Program-made: the position numbers and the translations under genes
Shown: in pieces, positions 1-10,959 of the stretch
How the letters are laid out: each line of letters opens with the position of its first letter
Position numbering within the stretch: the first letter of the stretch is position 1
Assembly: GCA_030704615.1 (NCBI GenBank)
Contig: CM060731.1
Coordinates: forward strand, 23,436,001-23,500,000
Reading direction: 5' to 3'
From: Takakia lepidozioides
Taxonomy: Eukaryota > Streptophyta > Takakiopsida > Takakiales > Takakiaceae
Length of the DNA: 64,000 bases
Notes under the pieces: model-generated
Seen by the model: the letters and a program-made list of their open reading frames with translations, nothing else
What the model was told of the DNA's origin: nothing
Database searches by the model: none

Positions 1-84
1 CTGGGCAACTAGGAGGGAAGGTATTCTCATCAACGGGTCTCCCGCAGCGGAGGGGGACATAAGGAGAGTGTACTTCGTGGAGGG

Positions 85-3000
85 ATGGACGTGGGAAGCA
101 TTAACAGCTGGGGGAAGGTGGACGAGTGGCTGGTCTGGGCTAGCGCGCTCTGCTGCCACCCCGCAGCTGTTGCTTTGCAGATCAAGGTACTTATTATCAA
201 TGTTGAGGTACATTTGGGGGTGTTAGAACTCGCCAGTAGCAACAATGGTCTGTGGGCTTGCGCATTTTGTGCCTGAATCAAGGTATCGAGTGTATGTGAG
301 TAATCCATGGATCAATCTGAAGGAATGTTGAGCGTCCCTGTTGCGCGGGTGATAATGGCAGGTCACACCCCTGAGCATTTGGCCTAAGGAACTGATTTGT
401 ATGCATCTGAAGCAATCCAATTGACTCTTGCGAGTGTCGTGTTTGATGTACAGGGCTGTGTCATATACTTGGCACTTGCAGCTGGCTGGGCCTACAACTC
501 AATTATACGGTGCTCCTCTCACCCTTCCTCCAAAATTCTAAATGTTTCTCTTGCAACTGCCAATTGTCCTTTCTTCGTCACATGTAAGGCGAGGTTATCT
601 GCATGTCTCACATGAGCTCCATTCAGATGGACTGTACGTGAACGACGTCTAAGGCCTGATCTGTGTTGGGGCTGCTCTGATCTTCCTTGCCTTCGGTTTA
701 GGGCCCAGGAACTGCGTCGAATACGTGAAGGAGAAGAAGCAGGAAACACTCTTGCTTTCTTGTATCCCAATGTGAATGACCTCGAACATTCTGCTCAAGA
801 GAAGCTGCCTCGCGTGTCAGTCGTGATGCCGGTAAAAGGAGTCGGGGAACACAATCTTAGCAATTGGCAGAGCCAGGTTTGTATTTCCATTGGAGCCCTC
901 TTTTGCATGTTGTCTCCTTCCCCTGTTTGTATTGTAGCTGCCGGTTTTCCAAACCCCACAAGAGGGAAGATGTTGAAAGCCTTGTAGTAAGGCAAATGTG
1001 GGTACCTACTGTCGGACGGTGCCTAAATTTCAGCATGTTTGTGGCACACATATAGCGGAATGTTATTATTGCCTGAGACATCAGTAGTCCATTCAAGAAC
1101 CTCAGATGGGGGACATTGTTAGATTGGATTGTCCCTGTAAGGCTACTTTTTGAAGAGCTCAAGCTTGGAGCTGGATTGACAGGTGCTCTCTATGTATGGA
1201 GGACCACTGGAGTTCATATTTGTGATGGAGAGTATGGATGATCCTGCTTACAACGCCATCTCCCAGTTGATGCTTGAACTTAAGGTCTCTCTCTCAACGC
1301 AGCGACCGGTCTATTGAGTGCAACCTCTTCATTTGTATCTGTGTATAGATAGTAATGCAGATGTGAATTATCAATGACTGCAGGGACAGGTGCATGCAAG
1401 GGTGCTGGTTGCTGGCTATTCAACAACGTGCAGCCAGAAAATTCACAACCAGCTTGTTTGTTCCTCCCAATCTTTATTTCAGTTTATTTGTTCAACGACT
1501 AACATTACCTCTTGCATCATTGTTAGAAAGATTTCAGAACACCTGAAAGCTGCCCTTGTTCTTGAAAAGGTTGCAGAATAAGCAAGTCCAAGCATGCCCT
1601 TGGACCCATCATCCAGCTCAGAATATTCATTGTGCCACAAGCAATAAAGTCAGCATTTTCACTTTTCAGAGAAGAAATCCAAGGGAAAGCCTTGGTCAAT
1701 AGTAGTAGTAAAGCTCCTATCAGAAAGCATTGAGGTCTGTTCTGGTTGATTCAACAATGTTGGTGGACACCACTTGAACCAAAATAGAGTCCCTAGGGTT
1801 CATTTTGTGAAAGCTTAGAAAAATCTTTCCCAGTTGCGCATTAGTGCTGCACTCTATGGCAGGACACTCCCTTGAGCTAGTACCACTTCCTAGTTGGGTT
1901 TGTGAGTGATCACTGTTTGACTGCTGGCAGTGTGCTGCTCCTGGTCAGACTGACAGTAAGCAGGAGAAGAATGGGTAGGAATTCCTACTACAAGGTGGAA
2001 CAGCCAGTTTGGTATATGTCTGCTATGTGGTACCAAACTGGGGGTTCCTATCTGCTCGTTTAAAGTGATGAATAAATCATTGCAAGCATCCATGCATGTG
2101 GAGGGAGGCCTGATAAGCAGGTGGGAACTTGATAGGCAGGTGTGGATGCCATGCACAAGGATAGCAAGTATGTCTTCTTCTTGGACGATGACGTGCAGCT
2201 TTCTCCTGGCACTATTGGTGCCCTTGTTGCGCACATGGAAAAGCATCCTGAGGTACTGGCAATCCTATCGTCCCGGAGGCTCCATCTCGAGTGATCCTTG
2301 TTTTTGCCTCCTTGCCCTTCTGTGTACTTTGCTATTCTCTCTTGCAAAATGTGCGCCTAATTATCTGGTCAGCCCTTTTCAGGGTAGTGACATATTACTG
2401 AGTTTTGATGAGCTTGTTTGCAGATATTTGTGTTGACAGGGTATCCTTTCGATATTCCTTCAGGGAGCCTTGGAAGCTATTGCATTTATGAGTATCATTT
2501 GGTACAACTTCTTCCTCTACACAACTCATTGCCAGCGCAAGTGAATCATAAGTTTCTTTATCTTTCTCTGTTCGCCTTGTTGAAACTTTAGATGAATTGT
2601 ATTGGAAGAGAGCCAAAATCAATAGGAGGAGATTCTACCAACTTCCAATTTCCTACTTTCTCTACCTCTGTCGTTTTCCTTCCTTCTGTGAGCCAACTGT
2701 ATGATATTTGCTTTTTCTTTGATAAGACGTTGATTTGCTGCAGCCCTGCTCGATAGGTTTTGCCACAGGTGGACGTGGGCGGACATTTTTCCTGTGGGGT
2801 GGGTGTATGATGGTACGTCCCCTAAGTGATTTATGTTTCATGTGACTTTCTGTTAAGGCCACTTTGATCCCACATTTTTGTTACTCTGGTGCATATTACA
2901 ACATGCTGGTCAGATCTTGGCAGCAAAAGACTGAATTCTGTCTGAGCGGTCTTTTGCATCTGCTTTGGTGGGGGTTGGAGGTTGTGGGGGTGTTTTTGCG

Positions 3001-5624
3001 GAGGGAGAGGTAAGAAGCAAGTCTAAAGGGATTATTGAGAGTCTGAAGTATGGATTTGGCTGAGGGCGGCAGTAAGTGAAGGGAGAGATGGGACGTGGTC
3101 ATGTAGATGCATGCAGAAGACTTCAGGACAGATCGATATGGCATGGTCACAGGCTTGCGCGAGGGTGGCTACTCTGATGATATGACTCTTGCTGCTGTTG
3201 CCGGTATTTCTATCCCCAGATGAGACCGTCCTCTTTGACCTTTGCACCACCACCCCATATAGTGGTGAACAAGACTAGCAAATGGGAGCGTGTTTGCTGT
3301 GAGAGGGCTATGGTATTTCCAAATTGAGATGCATCTAGCAGAGAGGGTATAAATGCTCAGGCAGGGTTCAGTTACCCCAATTTGAACAGAACAGAGGGTT
3401 GAAATGTGGCAGGGGCAAATGGACGAATGATCAGCTCTCCTGAAAGGGCCGTCTTCTTTCACCCGCTTGCCAAGGACTTGAGTTTCTCGAGGTATGCTGC
3501 TTCCTGCTGGAGCTTTGTAGCACATCTCGAAAGGGACTCAGATTTCTACATGGAGGCTGATTGAGAGCTGGCTAAGGGAATGGGGATGTTGTGGAAGCAA
3601 GTTCTCTATCTTAATTCAAGGTTTAACTGAGTGAGTGTGGACAAATAAATGTGAATCTGATTTTATGTGTATTATAGCAAAGGAGCAAGCAGGAAGCCTG
3701 CGTAGTCCAAGTAATGAGGCGTACTTCTTGCATCTTCTTGCAACTTGTCTCGTGAAAAATCTCATGTGTTTCCCTCATCTTGTCTTTCATCTTCTGAAGT
3801 CACCCTGTGCTCGTTATTCGTATTTATGTCAGGTATTGCAACTATTTGCAGAAGCAGACAATAGTGCTGGAGACTTACAACACGAATTTCAACTACTGGA
3901 TGAATCGTGCTCTGTTCTTTGTGCATTGTTGGCTTTCCTGGAGCTTTGTTTTTCCCTATATCACTACCCTCGTCCACCTTATTGTTGCACTTCGTGTATT
4001 CCTGGGGACTTCTTCGATCAGTTTTCCATCATGCACCACTGGTCTGCTTCTTATCCCTGTCTTTTGCTGTTGTTCGTTCTCTCACTCTGTGTCGTTTTCT
4101 ATTCACCACCAACTGTTTGTCTGATTAGTCCAAAAGTTTCATGTCTTCCACTATGAGGATCAGAAATGCTTGGCAGCTTACCTACACGAGGCCTTCACCC
4201 TTAGACAATCACTCGAGCAATAGTTTTTATTTTTGGCTCTGGTTTTGTTTCCTCTCTCTTGTTTTCTTCCATTTTGTCCCATAAGCTCTATGAGCTTTCT
4301 GCGGACGTTATAAAGCACCATTTCATTTCATTTCATTTCATTTCCTTTTTCCAACTTCTGTCTCCCAAGGATTTCCAGTAGTTCCTCCTTAAGAGTCTCA
4401 TAATGGTGTTCCGAAATGAAAGGTGTGTCCATCAATAGAGGGTCCTGCTCTTTATGAGGGGGAAACTGGGATGGAAGAAGTTTCAGGTCTTCTCTTTCAG
4501 CTTATCACAGGAAAGGGGATGACTGCACACAGACACGCTACTGGTAGAAACCATAGAGTGACTGAGAATCGTGTGTGGTCATGCAGGTCTGATGTTGGCA
4601 GTGTGTGTAGTCGGGTGCACTCTGATTGAGTTAAGCTCCATGCGTCACCTGTCCAAAGTCGTGATAGAGTTGTGCAACACTCTGTCTCCAGAAATGCCAC
4701 CTGTCTCCATCCGCTCCTACAATTATTTTATGGTCCGCCATCATCCCTTCCTATCCTTTGCAGTAGCTTTTTGGATTGGGTTTGCAAAGACGGGGCGCTG
4801 TAAGCACCTTCATGTAACTATTGTCACATTCCTGTTGGAGTGCACATGCAGCGAGTGACCTATGTGGAATGTAAGCCATCATGGGGTGTACTTTTGAAGA
4901 CATGAATGTCAATCAGCATTTCCCAATCTAAGCCTCCTCATTGGAAGTTTGTACAGGAGCTAACTACCACTATCATTTGTGGATTCGTTTCAGAATGCAA
5001 TCCCACAGGTGGACAGTACTTCAAGGACTTCGGCTATTTCTATAAGGCTCCCAATGTGCTCTCCCTCTTGTGGACAGTATTTTTAGAACTTCGGACCTTG
5101 CAATAGGCTCCCAATCAGCACGCTTAATCATAGAAACTGTGGTAATAGCATGGATGGGAGTGTCACTTCCACTGACTTGGAGTAAATGTGGATCATGCAG
5201 GTGTTTATTGCAACAGTAGTGGACAATTTTTTGTACCCAGTGTCAGCCCTTTATTCCCACATTTTCCAGCACATTGAGTGGGCAGGGGTGCAATACTATC
5301 TGCAAAATGGAAAGATCCGTCAGGTAACTGCATTCGACTTGCCAGTGTTGTTCTTGGAGGTTCTGGATTAATATCCTTATTCAAGCTAGGATGTGCAATG
5401 TTGAATCTGTCAAACCAGTTTTGTGTTCACCAAATGTAGTTCATAAGAGCCTGGTTGGAATGCAGATCCAGCGAGGGAAGCAACGATGGAGGATTTTTGA
5501 AGCACCGAAGATAGGCTGGAGTACAGAACTAGTTGAGAACGAGTCTGCAAGCAAAGTCCCCTTTTGGACCTTGGTTGCCGACACATTCATGCACCATCAA
5601 ACTGGATTGAAAAAGGCAAACTAG
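85..5624 (+). CDS. GCS: Glucosylceramide synthase (ceramide glucosyltransferase, GT21), 15 exons
   Basis: Transfers glucose from UDP-glucose to ceramide at ER/Golgi membranes. Exons: 85-186, 454-509, 702-876, 1183-1284, 1384-1455, 2136-2252, 2424-2501, 2744-2812, 3107-3203, 3413-3491, 3833-3995, 4137-4176, 4587-4732, 5201-5323, 5466-5624. They sum to 1578 nt, 525 residues, close to the about 520 I recall for the plant enzyme. Visible in order: N-terminal membrane segment (GCVIYLALAAGW), RVSVVMPVKG, FLDDDVQLSPG (metal-binding DDD), GGYSDDMTLAA (third Asp), RYCNYLQKQT (the plant enzyme normally has W where C stands), then C-terminal hydrophobic segments including VDNFLYPVSA. Junctions are GT-AG and in phase except the donor after exon 12, which is CT. 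Start is the first ATG preceding the hydrophobic exon; only 84 bp of upstream sequence is in the window. Exons 11 and 12 boundaries are the least certain. Confidence 0.88.
4306..4345 (+). repeat. (ATTTC)n tail behind a TTATAAAGCACC motif
   Basis: CGTTATAAAGCACC is followed by four to five ATTTC units. The same word with an ATTTC tail recurs at 56776-56818. A short conserved word followed by a simple repeat resembles the 3' end of a non-LTR retroelement. It lies in intron 12 of the glucosylceramide synthase gene. No coding remnant was seen beside it. Confidence 0.4.
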
Positions 5625-6782
5625 GCATGACCCAGCAGGTTGTGCATGGTAAGACATTTTGCATTGGATTAATGCACGGTCACCACTTGGCCACCTCTTG
5701 TATCTCCTTCGATTTGTAGAGGAGTTTTCATGCTCTCTCTCTCTGGACTTACAGGTGATTAGCACCTTCATTCTTTCTGAGATTTTAGTTCCTTCCAAGC
5801 ATAGAACATTTTGTTCTTGCGCAGTCATCCAGATGTAAATTTCGGCAGTGGACTTATTTCTCTCGACCAATTTGTGGCAAGATTGCAAGTTTAGTAATAT
5901 GTTTGATTGTGGAAGGGGCACCGTCAAAAGCTTGTCAATGCCTTGATTTCATATTTGAAGAGGATACATAAACAGTTTCCGCAAGGCATGCCAGGCAAGT
6001 AGAAAATACTCAAGTTCCAGAGTTGTAGTTTTGCACCAGAAAACTTTCAATGAAAGAAATCCCAAGAGAGCGGACGACTGGGTGGATAAGAGTGGGTGGA
6101 TAAGAGTGAACACTTGAAATTGTTTTGGAAGCAAATTCTCTCTAAGGTAAACCTTGTGAGCACAGATCACAGAACTTTTTCTTAAAATGAAAGGAAACCT
6201 GGGGGCGACAGCTCAGAATTCAGGCACTTACCAGAGGTATTGTATATATTGTACCCAGGTACCATGCAGGGAAGGCTAAAAATCTGACTAAGAATCCATA
6301 AAGAGTATTAGGTAGACATCAAGACCTCTTTGAAGTCGAAGAAAGTGCTAGGTGTCCTCATTGCCAGTTGGGCTTTCTCTTGGCTTGCTACACTCTTGTA
6401 GCTGGCTGTCTTTGTCTGTTAGGTATACTATACTCTGCTCTCGGTTCTGCTTTTGATGGAGCAGCTCTTTTTTCTGTGGTGTCTAAGTCGAGGGCGACCT
6501 GCGGCTGTTGGGTCGGTCTTTTTGTACTTCCACAAGGCCATCTGTCCCCGGCCGGTGGGTCCTTAGATATGAGCGTTTAGCCGCTGGTCGCTGGTTTACT
6601 CTCGGCATTTTCTTTTCTTGGGACTGGGTGTTGTTTTGTAGCTTCTGTCTGTCCTTTGTCCCTGCTCCCCAACTCTCTGTGTTAGCTGCTGTACATGCTC
6701 GATGTTGTCCTCGGTGGATCTTAGTCTAAGTAAGCTTGCCCATGTGGGTCTGACGGGGTAGTAATTCCGAGAAGGTGCAACC
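5625..6782. other. Intergenic spacer, no gene seen
   Basis: Between the glucosylceramide synthase stop and the PPR start. Only short unconserved ORFs; the right half (6370-6740) is T- and GT-rich. It must hold the 3' UTR of the first gene and the promoter of the second, but I see no clear TATA box or polyadenylation signal. Confidence 0.4.
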
Positions 6783-9700
6783 ATGGCAGAGCGTACAATA
6801 CGCATTGTACGCATGGCATTCTCCACATATTCCCGTGGAACCTCGGAGTGCCCTTACAAGCCTCCCCCAGGCTACTCTGCTTGCAAGACTAGCCTTGTTC
6901 TGAGAACTTCAAAAACGTGTGGGCTGTGCACACTGTATGGGACCCATGTGCAATTTCGGAACCTCAGTGCATTGACAGTTGCTCCAAATCAGTTTATCCC
7001 GATTTCGGAGCAGTGGAGGCAACTAGAAGAGGACCATATTCATGTTAAGGGAAATGAGCAGGCAGGCCGCATACCTCAACATCCAGAAAGCCAAACTACT
7101 GACACGGATAGGCATTGGAGCGAATATTGTGCAGACCCCAGTGAATGGTGGGACAATCGAGGCAGAAAGAATTATCCTGGAGAAGCAGATTTCAAGCACA
7201 AGGGGACCAACTGGGGACTATGGATTGATAGCTACAAGAAACCCCCATGCGTGGATGGTGAATTGGATGCAGCTGGGGCCAGCTTTAAAAAAGTCGAAAT
7301 CGAAGATAAAGAGAAGCGTGGGAAGGACTATTTTCCAAGCGCCAATCACTGGTGGGAAATTCGAGGCAGAAAGATCCATCATACAGGAAAAGCTCTCATG
7401 CGCAAATCTACGAACGATGGGCTATGTATTGATAGCTACAGGAAACGTGTATGGGTAGATGGTCAACTGAAATCAGCCGCAACAGAATTGTGTAAGTCAG
7501 GCACCCCCACCATGCCGAACTCTCTTGAAAGATGTGAGGATATAAGGTCACTATGTAAAGTAGGAAAACTGAAAGAAGCGCTGCAAATTTTGAAGCAAGG
7601 AAGCATTTTGGCAGACTCAAAGACTTATGTCTGTCTCTTGCAGGAATGCACCAAGATGAAATGCTTAGCAGAGGGAAAGCAAGTGCATGCCCACATTATC
7701 CAAAGTGGATTCAAGCCTGACATCTTTCTACACAACAGCCTCGTCAACATGCATGCAAAGTGCGGGAGCATTGTCGATGCACGCCTAGTGTTTAACGAAA
7801 TGTCTGAAAGAGGTTTGGCCACCTGGAATCTAATGATGGCAGGATATGCCAAGAAGGGACATTGTAGGGACGTAGTCAACACCTATACGCAAATGATGCA
7901 GGAAGGGGTGACACCCAACCAGACCACTTTCATTTTCGTTCTCAAGGCGTGTGCCAACCTCGCAGATCTGGGAAAGGGCAAAGACATCCATGCTCACATC
8001 GTGAAAACTGGAATTGTGCCAAATATCATCTTGGACACTACCCTCGTCAACATGTATGCCAAATGCGGGAGTATCAACGATGCCAAGGGAGTGTTCCACA
8101 ACATGCCTGAACGAGATGTGGTGTCATGGGGTGCAATGATCGCAGGATATACCCAGCATGGGTTTGGAATGCAGGCTTTGGAGACCTATAAGCAAATGAA
8201 GCGAGAAGGGGTGAAGCCCGACCAGGTGACATTTGTTAGCGTTTGCAATGCATGTGCCAGCCTTGCAGCCCAGGAAAAGGGCAAAGAGGTCCATGTTGAC
8301 ATCTTGAAAGCTGGAATTGTGCCAAATGTCATATTGGGCACTACCCTGGTGGACATGTATGCCAAATGTGGGAGCATCAATGATGCAAAGGCAGTGTTTG
8401 AAAATATGACTGAACGAAATGCGGTTTCGTGGAATGCAATGATCTCAGGATATGCCCAGCATGGGTGTGGTATTGAAGCTTTGGAGACCTATGAGCAAAT
8501 GAAGCGGGAAGGAGTGAAGCCTGACCAGGCCACGTTTGTTTCTGTTTGCAATGCGTGTGCCAGACTAGCAGCCCTGGAAAAAGGAAAAGAGGTCCATGAT
8601 GACATTGTGCGAGCTGGAATCGTGCCAAACATCATTTTGGACACAACCCTAGTGGACATGTATGCCAAATGTGGGAGCGTCAACAATGCCAAGAGAGTGT
8701 TTGACAATATGCGCAGGCGAGATGTGGTGTCATGGGGTGCAATGATCGCAGCTTATGCCCAGCATGGGTGTGGGGTGGAGGCTTTGGAAATATATGAGCA
8801 AATGATGCAGGAAGGGGTGACACCCAACCAGGTCACATATGTTTGCCTATGCAATGCGTGTGCAAGTCTGGCAGCCCTGGAAAAGGGCAAAGTGGTCCAT
8901 GTTGACATTCAGAATGCTGGAATTGTGCCAAATATCGTATTGGACACTACCCTCGTGGACATGTATGCCAAATGTGGGAGCATCAACGATGCAAAGAGAG
9001 TGTTCGACAATATGATTGAACGAAATGTGGTGTCGTGGGGTGCAATGATTGCAGGATATGTTCAGCATGGGTTTGGGGTGGAGGCTTTGGAGACCTATAA
9101 GCAAATGGTTCAAGAAGGGGTGAAGCCTGACCATGTCACATTCATTAGTATATGCAATGCGTGTGCCAACCTGGCAGCTCTGGAAAAGGCCAAAGAGGTC
9201 CATGGTGAAATCATCAAAGCTGGAATTGTACCAGATATCATCTTGGGCACTACCCTTGTGGACATGTATGCCAAATGTGGGAGCATCAATGATGCAAAGG
9301 ATGTGTTCGATAATATGGAGGAACGAAATGCGGTTTCGTGGAATGCAATGCTTGCAGGATATGCCCAGCATGGGTGTGGGATCCAGGCGCTGGAGGCATA
9401 TGAGCAAATGATGTGGGAAGGGGTGAAGCCTGACCAGGTCACATTCATTTGCGTTGCCAATGCATGTGCCAGCCTGGCAGCCCTCGATAAGGGCAAAGAG
9501 GTCCATTCTGACATCATGCAAGCTGGAATTGTGCCAAATATTGTGTTGAACAATACCCTCGTGGACATGTATGCAAAATGTAGGAGCATCGAAGATGCAA
9601 AGGGAGTCTTCGATACTATGGCTGAACGAAATGTAGTCTCATGGAATGCAATGATCGCAGGATATGCCCAGCATGGGTTTGGGATGGAGGCTCTGAACAC

Positions 9701-10358
9701 CTATGAGCAAATGGTGCGTGAAGGGATGAAGCCCGACCAAGTCACGTTTGTTTGTGTTTGTAATGCATGTGCCAACCTGGCGGCTCTGGAAAAGGGCAAA
9801 GAGGTCCATGCTGACATCATGAAAGCTGCAATTGTACCAAATGTCATTTTGGACAATACCCTCATAGACATGTATGCCAAATGCGGGAGCATCATGGATG
9901 CAAAGGGAGTGTTTGACAGTATGGCTGAATGGAATGTCGTGTCATGGAATGCTATGATCGCAGGCTATGCCCAGCATGCCTGTTGTAGGGTTTCCCTGCA
10001 ACTGTTTGAAAGAATGCAAAAAGAAGGCTTGAAACCTGACAGTGTGACCTTTGTATGTGTCCTCTCTGCATGTAGCCATGGGGGCCTAGTGGATGAAGGA
10101 AAACACTACTTCGATTCCCTCAGCCAAGAACATGGCCTCACTCCTACAGCGGAGCACTTTGGCTGCCTAGTGGACCTTCTTGGCCGGGCTGGGCGATTGG
10201 ATGAGGCAGAGGACTTCGTTGATAAAATGCCCATCAAACCGGATGTTGTAGTGTTTAAAGCCCTGCTTGGTGCTTGTAGAATTCATGGCAATGTTGAGGT
10301 GGCAGAACGTGTGGCAAAATTTATTCTCCAGCAGGATCGACAGGATGTTGCAACATAA
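6783..10358 (+). CDS. PLS-class pentatricopeptide repeat protein, C-terminally truncated
   Basis: Single-exon ORF of 1191 codons. PPR proteins of this class bind organellar RNA, usually for C-to-U editing. Residues 1-240 are non-PPR. From about residue 250 the protein is a chain of P-L-S triplets with signatures such as MYAKCGSINDAK and VVSWNAMIAGYAQHG, followed by LSACSHGGLVDEG and LLGRAGRLDEAE, which lead into the E domain. It stops at a TAA (10356-10358) where family members have Tyr in the YVLLSNIY motif; in-frame homology continues beyond the stop. So this is a former DYW protein that now ends in the E region. Whether the truncated form is functional is unknown: many PLS proteins lacking DYW act with a partner deaminase, but this could equally be an early pseudogene. 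The start is the first ATG; no convincing transit peptide was recognised (residues 1-30 are basic). Confidence 0.85.
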   Translation: MAERTIRIVRMAFSTYSRGTSECPYKPPPGYSACKTSLVLRTSKTCGLCTLYGTHVQFRNLSALTVAPNQFIPISEQWRQLEEDHIHVKGNEQAGRIPQHPESQTTDTDRHWSEYCADPSEWWDNRGRKNYPGEADFKHKGTNWGLWIDSYKKPPCVDGELDAAGASFKKVEIEDKEKRGKDYFPSANHWWEIRGRKIHHTGKALMRKSTNDGLCIDSYRKRVWVDGQLKSAATELCKSGTPTMPNSLERCEDIRSLCKVGKLKEALQILKQGSILADSKTYVCLLQECTKMKCLAEGKQVHAHIIQSGFKPDIFLHNSLVNMHAKCGSIVDARLVFNEMSERGLATWNLMMAGYAKKGHCRDVVNTYTQMMQEGVTPNQTTFIFVLKACANLADLGKGKDIHAHIVKTGIVPNIILDTTLVNMYAKCGSINDAKGVFHNMPERDVVSWGAMIAGYTQHGFGMQALETYKQMKREGVKPDQVTFVSVCNACASLAAQEKGKEVHVDILKAGIVPNVILGTTLVDMYAKCGSINDAKAVFENMTERNAVSWNAMISGYAQHGCGIEALETYEQMKREGVKPDQATFVSVCNACARLAALEKGKEVHDDIVRAGIVPNIILDTTLVDMYAKCGSVNNAKRVFDNMRRRDVVSWGAMIAAYAQHGCGVEALEIYEQMMQEGVTPNQVTYVCLCNACASLAALEKGKVVHVDIQNAGIVPNIVLDTTLVDMYAKCGSINDAKRVFDNMIERNVVSWGAMIAGYVQHGFGVEALETYKQMVQEGVKPDHVTFISICNACANLAALEKAKEVHGEIIKAGIVPDIILGTTLVDMYAKCGSINDAKDVFDNMEERNAVSWNAMLAGYAQHGCGIQALEAYEQMMWEGVKPDQVTFICVANACASLAALDKGKEVHSDIMQAGIVPNIVLNNTLVDMYAKCRSIEDAKGVFDTMAERNVVSWNAMIAGYAQHGFGMEALNTYEQMVREGMKPDQVTFVCVCNACANLAALEKGKEVHADIMKAAIVPNVILDNTLIDMYAKCGSIMDAKGVFDSMAEWNVVSWNAMIAGYAQHACCRVSLQLFERMQKEGLKPDSVTFVCVLSACSHGGLVDEGKHYFDSLSQEHGLTPTAEHFGCLVDLLGRAGRLDEAEDFVDKMPIKPDVVVFKALLGACRIHGNVEVAERVAKFILQQDRQDVAT
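7146..7470 (+). repeat. Tandem 204-bp duplication in the PPR N-terminal region
   Basis: Two diverged units begin at 7146 and 7350 (TGGTGGGA...TCGAGGCAGAAAG). In the PPR frame both read WW-x-x-RGRK and later IDSY(K/R)K...VDG. An adjacent frame (open 7042-7458) also aligns well (GG-x-x-EAER in both). The unit belongs to no domain I recognise. Confidence 0.6.
7917..10037 (+). repeat. Seven tandem 303-bp PPR units
   Basis: Units start at 7917, 8220, 8523, 8826, 9129, 9432 and 9735, each exactly 303 bp (101 residues: one P, one L and one S motif). They are far more alike than PPR motifs in general, sharing IVPN, TLVDMYAKCGSI and EALETY words, which implies recent tandem expansion or gene conversion. 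An eighth, more diverged triplet precedes them. Confidence 0.85.
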
Positions 10359-10750
10359 GTGTTACTATCAAACATCTATGCCACAGCTGGCAGGTGGGAT
10401 GATTGCAAGCTGAGGGAAATGATGAATTTCGGAGGTTTCAGAAAGGAGCCAGGCTTGAGGTCAATAATGGGGTGCACACATTTGGGGTAGGTGATAAATT
10501 GTATGCACAAATTGAGGAAATCCATTCTGAGCTGGAAAGATGCAGATGAATGAAGCGGGGTACATGCCTGACACATGTTTTGTATTGCATGATGTGGAGG
10601 AGCAGCAAAAGGAAATTTCTCTTTGCTGCCACACTGAGAAGCTGGCCATTGCTTTTGGGTTGATCTGCACGGCCCCTGGGATGTCTCTGCATCTTATGAA
10701 GAACCTTTGGGTGTGTGGTGACTGCCACACAGCCACCAAGTTCATCGATG
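10359..10750 (+). pseudogene. Decayed E/E+/DYW tail of the upstream PPR gene
   Basis: In the same frame as the PPR ORF after its TAA, VLLSNIYATAGRWDD is readable. A shift to other frames then gives [41 protein letters not shown] and [11 protein letters not shown]. These are the E+ motif and the zinc-binding HxE and CxxCH parts of a DYW deaminase. Homology ends after TKFI near 10750, so the terminal DYW segment is missing. At least one premature stop and two frameshifts separate the pieces. Confidence 0.8.
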
Positions 10751-10959
10751 GAAATGACTGGGTGTGCAGTTACAATGCAGTGCATGGCGTTAGAAGCCAG
10801 CTCGCTTGGATAGGAGAGAAATCTACTTCATTCCTAGCATCATTCGGCTTCTTCGCCTCACATTTCTCTCTCTTTGGTGCATATCTTGGTCGGTCTGTGT
10901 AGGGCAGTTGGCATGCTTTACCTGTCCTCCAGTGACATAGTAGGGAGTCCAAGGTTAAA

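Noticed and set aside
10376-10785. Several minus-strand ORFs over the PPR tail
   Set aside because: Shadows of the DYW homology on the plus strand.
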